A program made the position numbers and the translations under genes. A stretch of 64,000 bases of DNA from Myxococcales bacterium (GTDB lineage: Bacteria; Myxococcota_A; UBA9160; UBA4427). Below are positions 41,991 to 52,849 of this stretch, piece after piece (positions within the stretch are counted from its first letter, which is position 1; every line of letters starts with the position of its first letter). Location: assembly GCA_012959805.1 (NCBI GenBank), contig DUCN01000098.1, positions 257,646 to 321,645 on the forward strand, written 5' to 3'. The notes under the pieces were generated by a model. It saw nothing but the letters and a program-made list of their open reading frames with translations, had not been told where the DNA came from and made no database searches.

Positions 41991-42887
41991 ATGCCGAATA
42001 GCACGCCGACGGAATCCGACGTCGACGGTCGAAGACACCATTCCAAAGAGCCGCTTCGTCTGCACCGAGACCAATTCCCCAATCGGCCAATCCTTGATAC
42101 CGCGATTTCCCATGCCATGCTTCGCCGCGTTGCCGCGGGTGTCGTTGGCAATAGTCTGCGGCTCTATTTGCCGAGCCGGGCCCTGCTCTTTTCCAGCCTC
42201 GACGCGAGGCGCCCGGGTTTTGTCCGGGCACTCGAGTTGGCTGTGGAGGCTGGGTTCCCGCCCGTGACTCGATTGGCCGGGGGGCAGGCTGCGATGTTTC
42301 TGGATGAGTCGATTGCCTTTGCCTGGGCCACGCGTGATGTCGACGCCCACCTGCGTATTCGGCCGCGTTTTGAAGCCCTCGCCGAATGGATCGCCAGGTC
42401 GCTCAGGCGTCTCGGGCTCGACGCGAGAGTCGGGGAGATCCCGGGTGAGTACTGTCCCGGCGAATTCAGCGTGAATCTCGGCGGCCGCGTGAAGGTCATG
42501 GGCGTCGGCCAGCGCGTGATTCGCGGCGGAGCACATATCGGTGGAGTTCTCACGGTCGCGCAGACTGGACTTTTGCGACAGACCCTGGCCGAGATCTATG
42601 AGGTTCTCGGACTCGAGTTCCACGAGCAGACGGCCGGCGGCGTCGCAGACTTCGATGAGAGTCTGGACTGCGAGCAGATCCTCGCGGCCATGATCGAAGA
42701 GCTCAGTGAATCCGGCTACGTCTTAGAAGCACAGACATTCGATGAATCAATTATTGGCGAAGCCGAGCAGCTTTTACCCCTACACGATCCACAGGCCAAG
42801 TCGCCCAGTGGCGGCGGACTCGGGACGCTTCTTCGTGCGAGTCGTCACGCTGGAAAAACCGTTGTACAAGAGGAATCGGAAAACTAG
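41991..42887 (+). CDS. Lipoate-protein ligase / octanoyltransferase family protein
   Basis: This 298-residue protein belongs to the BPL_LplA_LipB superfamily, which transfers lipoate or octanoate to carrier proteins. The signature block GEYCPGEFSVNLGGRVKVMG, followed by QRVIRGGAHIGGVLTV, matches LplA/LipM-like members, with the Lys expected to bind the acyl-adenylate or acyl group and a Cys in the GEYCPG turn. RLAGGQAAMF near residue 100 matches the family's R-x-GGG-like loop. The exact reaction (ligase or amidotransferase) is not certain. A shorter start at 42116 is possible. It follows atpC closely. Confidence 0.82.
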   Translation: MPNSTPTESDVDGRRHHSKEPLRLHRDQFPNRPILDTAISHAMLRRVAAGVVGNSLRLYLPSRALLFSSLDARRPGFVRALELAVEAGFPPVTRLAGGQAAMFLDESIAFAWATRDVDAHLRIRPRFEALAEWIARSLRRLGLDARVGEIPGEYCPGEFSVNLGGRVKVMGVGQRVIRGGAHIGGVLTVAQTGLLRQTLAEIYEVLGLEFHEQTAGGVADFDESLDCEQILAAMIEELSESGYVLEAQTFDESIIGEAEQLLPLHDPQAKSPSGGGLGTLLRASRHAGKTVVQEESEN

Positions 42888-43015
42888 GGGCAAGGGCGGA
42901 TCCGCTTGAACCGTACGCGCCGATCGGGTCGATTGCGCTCACTGTGTGTGGCGGTCGATGGGCCATGTGCTTCCATTCGTTCCCTCATCAATGAATTCAT
43001 CATCTGGAGGTTCGC

Positions 43016-43555
43016 ATGACGCGACCACATCGCTCGACAATGTCCCAGGCTTTTTCAACTTCTGTTCTTCGCACACTGTTCGTCATGATTCTGATAGCCA
43101 GCTTCGGACAAACGACGCTTGCTCGCGCGGATTCTGACGAGAATGCGCCCGCCGACGTGAAGTATCGTCAAACCCTGATGTCCAATATCGGTTCAAATAT
43201 GGGCGCAATCGGCGACATCTTGAAGAACGGTCTCGATCTTCCCGGTCATATCGCCGTGCATGCCTCGAATATGGCCAAGAGTGCCCCGTTGATTGGTCCC
43301 GCTTTCAAGAAGAACGTTCCGACCGAGGCGACGGATGCGAAGCCCGAGATCTGGCAAGACTGGGCGAAGTTCGAAATGGCGATTGCCGATTACGAGAAGG
43401 CGGCGCGGGATCTCGCTTCCGCCGCAGAGACCAACGACATGAAGACGATGGTTCCTTTGGTGAAGGCGCTTGGAAAGAGCTGCGGCGGATGCCACAAGTC
43501 CTTCCGCAAGCCGAAAGAAGAGTCATTCCATCGGTCGTCTTCTGACCACGAATAA
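43016..43555 (+). CDS. Cytochrome c' family protein
   Basis: This 179-residue exported protein has a signal peptide ending near TTLARA-DS. The mature part is a four-helix bundle with one haem site at the C-terminus, CGGCH (KSCGGCHKSFRKP), the typical place for cytochrome c'. RQTLMSNIGSNMGAI near the start of the mature protein contains Met at the expected axial position. Cytochrome c' proteins bind NO and CO or act in electron transfer; the role here is not known. GGAGG lies 5 bases before the ATG. A dihaem cytochrome follows on the same strand. Confidence 0.9.
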   Translation: MTRPHRSTMSQAFSTSVLRTLFVMILIASFGQTTLARADSDENAPADVKYRQTLMSNIGSNMGAIGDILKNGLDLPGHIAVHASNMAKSAPLIGPAFKKNVPTEATDAKPEIWQDWAKFEMAIADYEKAARDLASAAETNDMKTMVPLVKALGKSCGGCHKSFRKPKEESFHRSSSDHE

Positions 43556-43568
43556 CATTTTTCGCAAG

Positions 43569-44489
43569 TTGCGAAACTCACTGTCATTGCTTCTCTGCGT
43601 AGCGATTGCGATCACCGGTGCGGTCTCGACAGTGGCTGCAGAGTCATTGCCGCCAATGGATCCAGAACAGGAAGCCGCGCGCGAGCGAGGCCGAGGCGTT
43701 TTCTATTCAACCGGCGGGTGTAGTTGCCATACCAACTACCCGGACGAAGGAAGTGATGCGCCCCTGCTCGCCGGTGGGCGCGCGATGAAGACACCGTTTG
43801 GTGTCTTCTACAGCACGAATATTACGAATGATCTGGAAACCGGGTTGGGTCGCTGGACAGATGCGGATTTCATCCGTGCGATGCGCGAAGGTGTATCACC
43901 GGAGGGCGAGCATTATTTTCCCGTGTTTCCATTTCCCTCCTTCACCGGTTTGCGAGACGCAGATCTCACTGACTTGTTCGCGTACCTGAAAACCATTCCG
44001 ACCGTCGCTCGGGCCAACCGCGCTCCCGGTGCGTCTTTTCCGTTCTCGTGGCGGGCGACTCTACTCGGATGGAAGTGGATCAATTTCAAAGCGAAACGAC
44101 TGCGAGACGATCCGGAAAAGGATCCAGATTGGAATCGCGGCAACTATCTGGTGAACGCGGCCGCCCATTGCGGAGAATGCCATACGCCCCGCACGCTCAC
44201 AGGCGGCCTCGATCGGTCGATGTGGCTCGCGGGATCAGAGGACGGCCCAGAAGGCGAACTTGCACCGAATATCACGTCGCATAACGACACGGGCATCGGG
44301 AAATGGTCGTCGGCAGATCTCATCTGGTATCTTGAGACGGGCCTGAAGCCTGACGGTGATGACACCAGTGGGCTCATGTCCGAAGTGATCGAACACGGTT
44401 ACTCGAATCTACCGAGAGAGGATCTCGCAGCGATTTCGACCTATCTGAAATCGATCGCGCCGATCGAAAGCGACGTCTCGAACGACTAA
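43569..44489 (+). CDS. Dihaem c-type cytochrome
   Basis: This exported cytochrome (306 residues from TTG at 43569) has a clear signal peptide (SLSLLLCVAIAITGAVSTVAA). The second haem site is a normal CGECH at residues 201-205. The first reads CSCH at 51-54, one residue short of CxxCH; the surrounding GGCSCHTNY and the downstream FGVFYSTNITND and PVFPFPSFTGL segments match a family of dehydrogenase-associated cytochromes. The start is uncertain: no good ribosome-binding site is seen and the frame is open back to 43470, overlapping the cytochrome c' gene. It probably passes electrons with its neighbour. Confidence 0.85.
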   Translation: MRNSLSLLLCVAIAITGAVSTVAAESLPPMDPEQEAARERGRGVFYSTGGCSCHTNYPDEGSDAPLLAGGRAMKTPFGVFYSTNITNDLETGLGRWTDADFIRAMREGVSPEGEHYFPVFPFPSFTGLRDADLTDLFAYLKTIPTVARANRAPGASFPFSWRATLLGWKWINFKAKRLRDDPEKDPDWNRGNYLVNAAAHCGECHTPRTLTGGLDRSMWLAGSEDGPEGELAPNITSHNDTGIGKWSSADLIWYLETGLKPDGDDTSGLMSEVIEHGYSNLPREDLAAISTYLKSIAPIESDVSND

Positions 44490-44513
44490 CAGCGGACCTC
44501 GGTGGGTCGCCGA

Positions 44514-45086
44514 CTACTGGCCCGCTGCCGCCTTCAGCCGAACGCGTCCATCCCTGACCACGACTTTGAAGTCGATGCGCTCACAGTCGAATTTCTTCTT
44601 GAGCGCGGTTTCTTGTTTCGAAATCGCGGACTGTAGTTTTGCCCGGGTGAGTCGACTCGCGTCCTGGCCGGTGGCCAGCATCGCGTCTCGGTAGGTTTCG
44701 AAGATGCCACTATCCTCACCGCCGCCGCCAGCCTTTGCGCGTGATGAAGCCAGGTCTGGGGCGACATCGCGTTCTCGATCGCGAAGGTCGGCCTTGAAGA
44801 CATGTCGTTTGTAGGTCCCCGCATCGATCTGGCGAAGCACGCCGTCCCATTGGCGTTTGAAGGCCTGGTAGCGGCCATTGATGCTGTTGAATTTGAAACG
44901 GAGCGCGGTGTTCGTGATTTGCGTGTTTGAGAATCGGATGATGGTCTTCTGCACCTCGCCGCGAGGCATGGCGGGTTCTGTTGGCCGCGTTCCGAGAAAA
45001 TATTTGTCGTAGTCGAGCTTCAACTGGTTTAGTCGAAGCTCGAGAATCTTCAGCTCATCTTCTTGCGAGGGGGGTGTGCCTTCCAT
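44514..45086 (-). CDS. MXAN_5187 C-terminal-domain-like protein
   Basis: This 190-residue soluble protein starts MEGTPPSQEDELKILELR, continues LNQLKLDYDKYFLGTRPTEP and has FKFNSINGRYQAFKRQWD and AGTYKRHVFKADL. These motifs recall the C-terminal domain of Myxococcus MXAN_5187, known from myxobacteria and relatives; the function is unknown. The first half looks helical and charged, and the second half ends in a small basic domain (DFKVVVRDGRVRLKAAAG). Upstream in-frame codons to 45230 have no family resemblance. It lies downstream of the queuosine transporter on the same strand with a 286-base gap. Confidence 0.65.
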   Translation of the reverse strand: MEGTPPSQEDELKILELRLNQLKLDYDKYFLGTRPTEPAMPRGEVQKTIIRFSNTQITNTALRFKFNSINGRYQAFKRQWDGVLRQIDAGTYKRHVFKADLRDRERDVAPDLASSRAKAGGGGEDSGIFETYRDAMLATGQDASRLTRAKLQSAISKQETALKKKFDCERIDFKVVVRDGRVRLKAAAGQ

Positions 45087-45372
45087 CCAGAACCGAATCG
45101 GCTCTTCCTTGGAACCACTTGAAGGGTTTTGGCCCCGTCCGAGAATTGCGCGTTGGCTGCGCGCGGTCTGCGGTCGAAGGCACCGAAGACCCGGTGGGCA
45201 AATTTCCAACTCCAACCGCCCTCGACGCACCCAGCGAACCGGGGAATCGGCATATTGTGCGGCGATATGTGTCCATCAATGGGCGTGCGCGACAAGGGCC
45301 TTTTGGAACCATTTCGGTCCATCGATGGCCCGTGATGATTCGATCGATCCATCCTGTTCATTCGTCGTCATC

Positions 45373-46155
45373 TCAGAACTCGCGATCCGCTTCATGTTCA
45401 AGGTTTGGATTGATCTGGAGATAAAGACTCAGATAGTGCACGCCAATATAGAAGGGCGCTGTGTCGAAGAGCGCGATGGCGAGTTTGAAGACATAGCCTG
45501 AGCCGATGTACAGCCAGAGCTGCGGCCAGATTGCGAGACTCGAATCGATGGGGAGACCGTGCGCGTAGAAATGCGTAATCGTGATAACGGCAAACGTATC
45601 GACGAATTGACTGACGAGTGTCGAGCCGTTGTTGCGAAGCCAGAGATGTCGTCCGTTCGTCAGGCGCTTCCAGAAATGGAAAAGGGAGACGTCACATAAC
45701 TGTGCTGCGAGATACGCGATCATGGAGCCCACGACAGCGCCCATCGTGAGAAAGCGAATGCGAAAGAAGGCGAAATCGTAGGCGTCCGTCGGCGGCATGC
45801 CCGTCGCTGAATCGAGGACGGGGGTTGGCGGCAGTGCTCCCCCCAACCACAGGAACGCCACGACCCAGGCGTTCAGCAGTAGGCCGACCGCGACGAGGAA
45901 ATTGGCGCGCTTCTGCCCGTAGAGTTCGGAAATGAAATCCGTACACAAAAAGGTAACGGGATAAGGCAGCACCCCGATCGCCAGTGCCATGGGGATCTTG
46001 ATGCCCACAATCTCGAAGGAGAGATCGACGAACCTCGAGGTACCCAAAATGTTGAGCATGGTCATCGAGCCTAGAAAGAGACCCGCCAAGACAAGGTAGA
46101 CACGCTCACGTCGCGCATGAAGCTCCGAAGCTTCGATCGGATGTAGATCACTCAT
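45373..46155 (-). CDS. Queuosine precursor transporter (YhhQ/VUT family)
   Basis: This 260-residue membrane protein has about six to seven helices. The family motifs are visible: FLCTDFISELYGQKRAN, where relatives have T-D-x-x-x-E-x-Y-G, and LRNNGSTLVSQFVDTFAV, where relatives have R-x-x-x-S-x-x-x-x-Q-x-x-D. These are the YhhQ/COG1738 hallmarks; E. coli YhhQ imports preQ0 and preQ1 for queuosine synthesis. It lies 14 bases after bioD, so it is probably read from the biotin operon. No preQ1 riboswitch is seen upstream, consistent with operon transcription. Confidence 0.9.
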   Translation of the reverse strand: MSDLHPIEASELHARRERVYLVLAGLFLGSMTMLNILGTSRFVDLSFEIVGIKIPMALAIGVLPYPVTFLCTDFISELYGQKRANFLVAVGLLLNAWVVAFLWLGGALPPTPVLDSATGMPPTDAYDFAFFRIRFLTMGAVVGSMIAYLAAQLCDVSLFHFWKRLTNGRHLWLRNNGSTLVSQFVDTFAVITITHFYAHGLPIDSSLAIWPQLWLYIGSGYVFKLAIALFDTAPFYIGVHYLSLYLQINPNLEHEADREF

Positions 46156-46169
46156 CGCAGTGACGGATT

Positions 46170-48096
<1,927 letters not shown>

Positions 48097-48100
<4 letters not shown>

Positions 48101-49260
48101 GTCCGAACGATCTCGGGCTTCAGCAATTCATCCCCACCGCCTGGAATGCGAAACTGGGATGCACCCTGGTCCTTCGTGTTCGCTTCATGACTGGATGAAG
48201 GGGAGGCGCCTGCGGCCGCGATGCTGGCTTCGGCTTGCGCCTGGGAATAGGCGTCGTTCCCTTCGATTTCAAATCCGGCATCACGAATCATGCTGTAGGT
48301 CTCGGCAACCGAATCGCCGCGCGTTGTCAGGTATCCCTCGACGAAGAGCGAATTGGCTGGATAGAGCGCGAGCGACTGCATGCCCCGCAGATGGCCTTCC
48401 CGCCCGCCTGCGACGCGAATTTCGGCGTTCGGATTGATGAAGCGCATGAGGCAGAGCATTCGGAGACAGCGCTCGGGTGTGAGCGATCCGTCATCGGTGA
48501 CGCGATTGCCGTCGATTGGGATGAGAAAGTTGACCGGAATCGAGGGAACCTCGAGTTCGCGCAATTTGAAGGCGACTTCGATCAGGTCGAGAGATTCCTC
48601 GCCCATCCCCACGATCAATCCCGAACAGGATGAGATGCCATTTCGTTTGGCGGCTTCGAGTGTCGCTACGCGGTCGGCGTAGGAATGGGTCGACGTGATT
48701 TCGTTATAACGCCTCTCGCTGGTATTCAGGTTGTGATTCATTCGGTCGAGGCCGGCGCGCTTCAGGATCTGCGCATGTTCGTCGCCTAGCAGGCCGGCGG
48801 AAAGACACACTTCGATGGGCCAGCGGGATTTGATCTCGCTGACGAGTCCAGCGATTCGCTTGGTCCGCTCGATCGTGGGTCCGCGACCCGAGAGCACCAT
48901 GCAGTATCTGGAAGCCCCCGACGCAGCGGCCGCTTCGGCTTCGGCCAAGATTGCCTCGTCGCTTTTCATGGCGTATTTCCGAATCGCAGAATCGGAATCC
49001 TTATTCTGGGAGCAGTAGCCGCAGTCTTCGGGGCAGAGTCCGTTCTGAACGTTGTTCAAGACGTGGACCATGACCTTGCGGCCGAAGGCGCGCCGACGCG
49101 GTTCGAAGGCTGCGTGCAATAGAGGGAGCAGCTCAACGTCTGGCCCATCCAGGATCCACAGGGCTTCGGCTTCACTCGGGGGGAAATCGGCCAAAGCATT
49201 GTGCGTGAGGGCTTCATAGCGAGCGAAGGAAGAGGGGGAACTCGATGGGGAATCGGACAT
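48097..49260 (-). CDS. bioB: Biotin synthase
   Basis: BioB (387 residues) is the radical-SAM enzyme that inserts sulfur into dethiobiotin. The [4Fe-4S] Cys triad is C76, C80, C83 in CPEDCGYC. MGMGEE-like GLIVGMGEESLDLIE and the RVAGGREGHLRGMQSLAL segment, which includes the Arg ligand of the second cluster, are present. The N- and C-terminal ends are longer than usual. The ATG at 49260 follows GGAG by 9 bases. It is first in bioB-bioF-bioD-yhhQ and divergent from radA, with a BirA-type operator between them. Confidence 0.95.
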
Positions 49261-49289
49261 GCGTTGGATCTCCAGAGTTGGGGCGCAGC

Positions 49290-49319
49290 AGCCTACCTGG
49301 CGGGCTGGATCGCTGTCAA
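49290..49319 (-). promoter_or_regulatory. bioB promoter
   Basis: Minus-strand TTGACA (49319-49314) and TAGGCT (49295-49290) are separated by 18 bases and lie 30-60 bases before the bioB ATG. The -35 lies inside the left half of the BirA-type operator, so bound BirA would block it. Confidence 0.55.
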
Positions 49320-49344
49320 CCAATGGATCCCAGAGGGTTTACAG
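49313..49344. promoter_or_regulatory. BirA-type biotin operator
   Basis: CTGTCAACC (49313-49321), a 14-base spacer, and GGTTTACAG (49336-49344) form an inverted repeat matching at 8 of 9 positions. This fits the published BirA box pattern TTGTAAACC-N14/15-GGTTTACAA. It sits between bioB and radA, exactly where biotin-responsive control of bioB is expected. Confidence 0.75.
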
Positions 49345-49454
49345 CCCTGATCGAGTGGGAGGAGATTGTCCAGATTCGCTCCAGAGACCTACATTCACCT
49401 TGTTTTCGTGTCTGGATCGGTCAAACTGGCCTCTGGTGCTCCAGGGGGATAATT

Positions 49455-50939
49455 TTGGCCAAGAAACGAACGGTTCACGCCTGCCAGTCTTGTGGGGCAC
49501 AACATCCACAGTGGCACGGGCGCTGTCCGGATTGCGGTGCATGGGACAGTCTCGTCGAAGAAACCTATGTGGCCACGCCATCCTCGGCGACTGCGCCCGG
49601 GGTCAAGGGATTCGGCAGCCCCGGACGTCCTTCGGCGGGCCTCGCGGCGCTGGTGCCTGCAGCCGATGACCAGAAGCCGCGACGACTCTCGGAGATTTCT
49701 CCGGAGGCCAACCCCCGCCTCGCTTCGGGATCCAAGGAACTCGACCGCGTGTTGGGCGGCGGGTTTGTCCCGGGATCGGTCGTTCTACTCGGCGGGGACC
49801 CGGGAATCGGGAAATCGACCCTTGCGCTGCAGGTCGCCGGCCGTCTGGCGGCCAGTGGTCAGTCCGTTCTTTATGTCAGTGGTGAGGAGAGCGGAGAACA
49901 GATCCGTCTGCGCGCGGAGCGATTGCCCGGCTTGGGCGGTGCGCTTCAGATTCTGACGGCGACCCGGGTGGAGGCATTGGCCGAACCCTGGCGCGATCTG
50001 GCCCCGAGCCTGGTCGTTGTCGATTCAATCCAGACGATCCAGACCGACTCCGTCGAATCGGCCGCAGGTTCCGTTGCTCAGGTTCGCGAATCGGCCTCGC
50101 AGCTCGCGGCTACGGCGAAGCGCGCGGGATCGATTCTTCTCCTCGTGGGTCATGTGACGAAGGATGGGAGTCTGGCGGGCCCGCGCGTCCTGGAACATCT
50201 CGTCGATGTAGTGTTGACCTTCGAGGGTGACCGAGCCCATGCCTTTCGATTGCTTCGTGCGTCCAAGAATCGCTTCGGATCCACCGAGGAGATCGGTGTC
50301 TACAAGATGGCGAGCCATGGTCTTGAAGCCGTCGAAAATCCAAGCGAGCACTTCTTGGAAGAACGCAGCACTCGGGCACCGGGCAGCTGTGTGGTCCCGC
50401 TGCTCGAGGGGTCTCGACCGATGCTGGTGGAGTTGCAGGCATTGGTGGCCCCGGCGCCGTACGGAACTCCGCGGCGGACGACGCTCGGACTAGAAGATGC
50501 ACGGGTGGCGCTCCTGCTTGCGGTTCTGGAACGCAGGAGTTCGATCGATATGCTTTCTCAAGACGTCTATGCCAAGGCGGCGGGTGGAGTTCGCGTGGCG
50601 GAGCCGGCTGCGGATCTGGGAATTGCCCTCGCGATCGCATCCAGTCGGCTCGATCTTGCCGTTCCCGCGGACACCGCGGCCATCGGGGAGGTCGGTCTTG
50701 CCGGCGAAGTGCGTCGTGTGTCCCGCGTCGATGTACGTCTGGCCGAAGCAGGCAGACTCGGCTTTCGCCGCCTTCTGGTGCCCGCGGTTTGCGCACGGGA
50801 AATGGTGTCCCGCCGAAAAAAAGGCAGGTCGCCGACCGCTAAAAACGATTGCGAACTTGTTCCCATAGAAGAAGTCGCCCAGGCGATCGACTGGCTGCGG
50901 GAAAACGGGCGAGCAAGCGAGCAGGATGGCCGGTCGTGA
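49455..50939 (+). CDS. radA: DNA repair protein RadA
   Basis: RadA (494 residues) is a RecA-related helicase that helps process recombination intermediates. It has the N-terminal C4 zinc finger (CQSCGAQHPQWHGRCPDCG), Walker A GGDPGIGKST, the RadA-specific KNRFG motif (ASKNRFGSTEEIGVY) and a C-terminal Lon-protease-like domain (DVYAKAAGGVRVAEPAADLG). The TTG at 49455 is used, with AGGGGG 7 bases before. The upstream open frame to 49245 crosses the bio operator and has no family resemblance. It is transcribed away from bioB. Confidence 0.96.
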   Translation: MAKKRTVHACQSCGAQHPQWHGRCPDCGAWDSLVEETYVATPSSATAPGVKGFGSPGRPSAGLAALVPAADDQKPRRLSEISPEANPRLASGSKELDRVLGGGFVPGSVVLLGGDPGIGKSTLALQVAGRLAASGQSVLYVSGEESGEQIRLRAERLPGLGGALQILTATRVEALAEPWRDLAPSLVVVDSIQTIQTDSVESAAGSVAQVRESASQLAATAKRAGSILLLVGHVTKDGSLAGPRVLEHLVDVVLTFEGDRAHAFRLLRASKNRFGSTEEIGVYKMASHGLEAVENPSEHFLEERSTRAPGSCVVPLLEGSRPMLVELQALVAPAPYGTPRRTTLGLEDARVALLLAVLERRSSIDMLSQDVYAKAAGGVRVAEPAADLGIALAIASSRLDLAVPADTAAIGEVGLAGEVRRVSRVDVRLAEAGRLGFRRLLVPAVCAREMVSRRKKGRSPTAKNDCELVPIEEVAQAIDWLRENGRASEQDGRS

Positions 50940-51035
50940 ATGCATCCAAGTGTCGTCCGTGTCACATGTCGCGATGATCATTTCGTGAACGGCAGTAAAC
51001 GCCCGTTTTTGAACTGTTTTTGGATATCTCGGCCT

Positions 51036-51064
51036 TTGACACATTTTGTGCTCGAAGCTAAGTT
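51036..51064 (+). promoter_or_regulatory. Candidate promoter of the polyprenyl synthase gene
   Basis: TTGACA (51036-51041) and TAAGTT (51059-51064) have 17-base spacing. The -10 is only 6 bases before the ATG at 51071, so if used the mRNA would be nearly leaderless. Confidence 0.35.
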
Positions 51065-51070
51065 GAGGAC

Positions 51071-52150
51071 ATGGCAGGCCCCCCATTCTCCGAACAAAAC
51101 GAAGGCGAAGAAGCGGCGCTGAAGAGTTCGCCGCTTGAAGCGGGGATTCGAGCAGTCTTTACTCGAGTCGCCCCGGACCTCGAACTCGTCGAGGCGACGC
51201 TGCGGGATCAGCTGGCTTCAAAAGTCGAACTGATCGGCACCCTCGGCGAGCATCTTCTCGCGTCTGGGGGAAAGCGATTGCGTCCGGTTCTGGTTCTGCT
51301 GTCGGCTGAGTTGTGTGGCTATACGGGGTCACGCCGAATCGAGTTGGCCGCAGCCCTGGAACTCCTTCACACCGCGACATTATTGCACGACGACATCGTC
51401 GACCTGGCTGAGATCCGTCGCGGTCGACCGGCGGCGAACGCGATCTGGGGCAATCGACGTGCGGTGCTTGCGGGCGACTTTTTTTACGCGCGAGCCTCTT
51501 CGATCATCGTCGAGGACGGGAATCTTGAAATCGTTGAGAGTTACGCACGCACCATTCGGCTGATGGCGGAAGGCGAACTCCTTCAACTCGAGCGCAGCTT
51601 CGATGTCGATGTGACCGAAGCCCACTACTACGATGTGATTGAGCGAAAGAGCGCGACGTTGCTTTCCAATTGTTGCGAGATCGGATCGCTACTCGGTGGT
51701 GTGACCCGAGGCGAACGCAATCGGATTCGTGAATACGGTCGACAACTGGGGCTCGCTTTTCAGCTGCGCGACGACTGTCTCGACTACGATGCGGAGCTTC
51801 AGGAACTCGGCAAGGAACCCTTCGCTGATTTGCGCGAAGGCAAGATCACGCTTCCGCTGATTCTGACCATGAAGCGATGTCGCGTTGGTGAACGGGAACA
51901 GGTCGCAACGGTCTTGAAGAATGCCTCGCGACTGGCCGATGAACATGGCGGAATGGCGCCGCCGGCTGTAGATCTCGATCTCGGGCTGGTGACGGACATG
52001 ATCCACCGATATCATGGACTGACGGACACCGCCCGCCGAGCCGAGGAACACGTTGCGAAGGCGCTCGAAGCGATCGCCCCCTTCCCGGATGGAGAGGCCA
52101 AGAACGCTCTGCGGACAGCCGCCGAGTTTTCTGTCGCCCGCGATCGCTAG
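51071..52150 (+). CDS. ispB: Polyprenyl (octaprenyl-type) diphosphate synthase
   Basis: This 359-residue trans-prenyl synthase elongates farnesyl diphosphate to the side chain of quinones. The first Asp-rich motif is LLHDDIVDLAEIRRGRPAAN (DDxxD) and the second LRDDCLDYDAE. GGKRLRP near residue 67 binds the substrate diphosphate, and the GDFFYARAS motif is standard. Chain length cannot be fixed from sequence by eye; similarity favours the long-chain IspB group. It has an extra N-terminal 25 residues rich in charge. It stands alone between radA and a ComEA-like gene, in the same direction. Confidence 0.92.
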   Translation: MAGPPFSEQNEGEEAALKSSPLEAGIRAVFTRVAPDLELVEATLRDQLASKVELIGTLGEHLLASGGKRLRPVLVLLSAELCGYTGSRRIELAAALELLHTATLLHDDIVDLAEIRRGRPAANAIWGNRRAVLAGDFFYARASSIIVEDGNLEIVESYARTIRLMAEGELLQLERSFDVDVTEAHYYDVIERKSATLLSNCCEIGSLLGGVTRGERNRIREYGRQLGLAFQLRDDCLDYDAELQELGKEPFADLREGKITLPLILTMKRCRVGEREQVATVLKNASRLADEHGGMAPPAVDLDLGLVTDMIHRYHGLTDTARRAEEHVAKALEAIAPFPDGEAKNALRTAAEFSVARDR

Positions 52151-52207
52151 CGAGTCACGCGAGAAAACAGTCAGAGGATTTCGCCCCAGGTCCCTGGGAG
52201 AAGATTC

Positions 52208-52693
52208 ATGTCATTTTCAATTGCTACTGAGCGTGGTGAGCTGCCGGGTACGTTGCCCAGTGGATCCCGCGACGGATCGCAGGATCGAGCCATGATCCCT
52301 GCGAAGACCGGAAATCCGGGCTCCTTGACGCCTCCGAGCCCATGGCAACGGCCCAAGCGGTCCGGATGGAGCATCAGAAGCCTGGGGAGCATGCCAGCTC
52401 TTCTGCTGCTGAGTCTGCTTCTTGTGTCCGGTTCGGCCCAGGCCGAATCGGCGACCGCGAATGCGCCCGTGGATCTGAATCGGGCCACCGCCGAGCAGCT
52501 GGAGGCGCTGCCGGGAATTGGTGCAGTGAAGGCGGCGGCGATTCTGGCCGTGCGCGATACGAAAGGCGGCTTCCAGTCGATGGATGAATTGGAGGCTGTT
52601 CGCGGGATCGGACCGGCACTCGTCAAGAAGCTTCGACCGCTGGTGAGGATCGGAAAGAAGGGCACGAGCAGCGCCAAGACCACGCGAAAGTAG
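52208..52693 (+). CDS. ComEA-type helix-hairpin-helix DNA-binding protein
   Basis: This 161-residue protein has a hydrophobic segment at about residues 62-78 (MPALLLLSLLLVSGSAQA), then a double helix-hairpin-helix domain: VDLNRATAEQLEALPGIG, GGFQSMDELEAVRGIG. This is the ComEA domain that binds double-stranded DNA in the periplasm during natural transformation. An N-terminal tail of about 60 residues precedes the signal segment and is unusual; a start nearer the hydrophobic part is possible, but GGGAGAAG 4 bases before the ATG at 52208 favours the longer form. No other competence genes are in the window. Confidence 0.85.
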   Translation: MSFSIATERGELPGTLPSGSRDGSQDRAMIPAKTGNPGSLTPPSPWQRPKRSGWSIRSLGSMPALLLLSLLLVSGSAQAESATANAPVDLNRATAEQLEALPGIGAVKAAAILAVRDTKGGFQSMDELEAVRGIGPALVKKLRPLVRIGKKGTSSAKTTRK

Positions 52694-52849
52694 CCGCCGA
52701 CCGAAACAATCGGGCCGCCGGGGCCAGCTGGGTCCCGGCGCGTCCGATCTGTGGGGAGTCCGATGCTCATTTGATAGTTTGGGCGTATCGGATGAGTCGG
52801 GCGGGGAAATGTCGCACCCGGTTTTCGCCGACTACACCCAACGCCGACT

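Noticed and set aside
52694-52849. Possible cobalamin riboswitch before the BtuFCD-type operon
   Set aside because: No B12-box (GCCACTG-like) or matching stems were seen.
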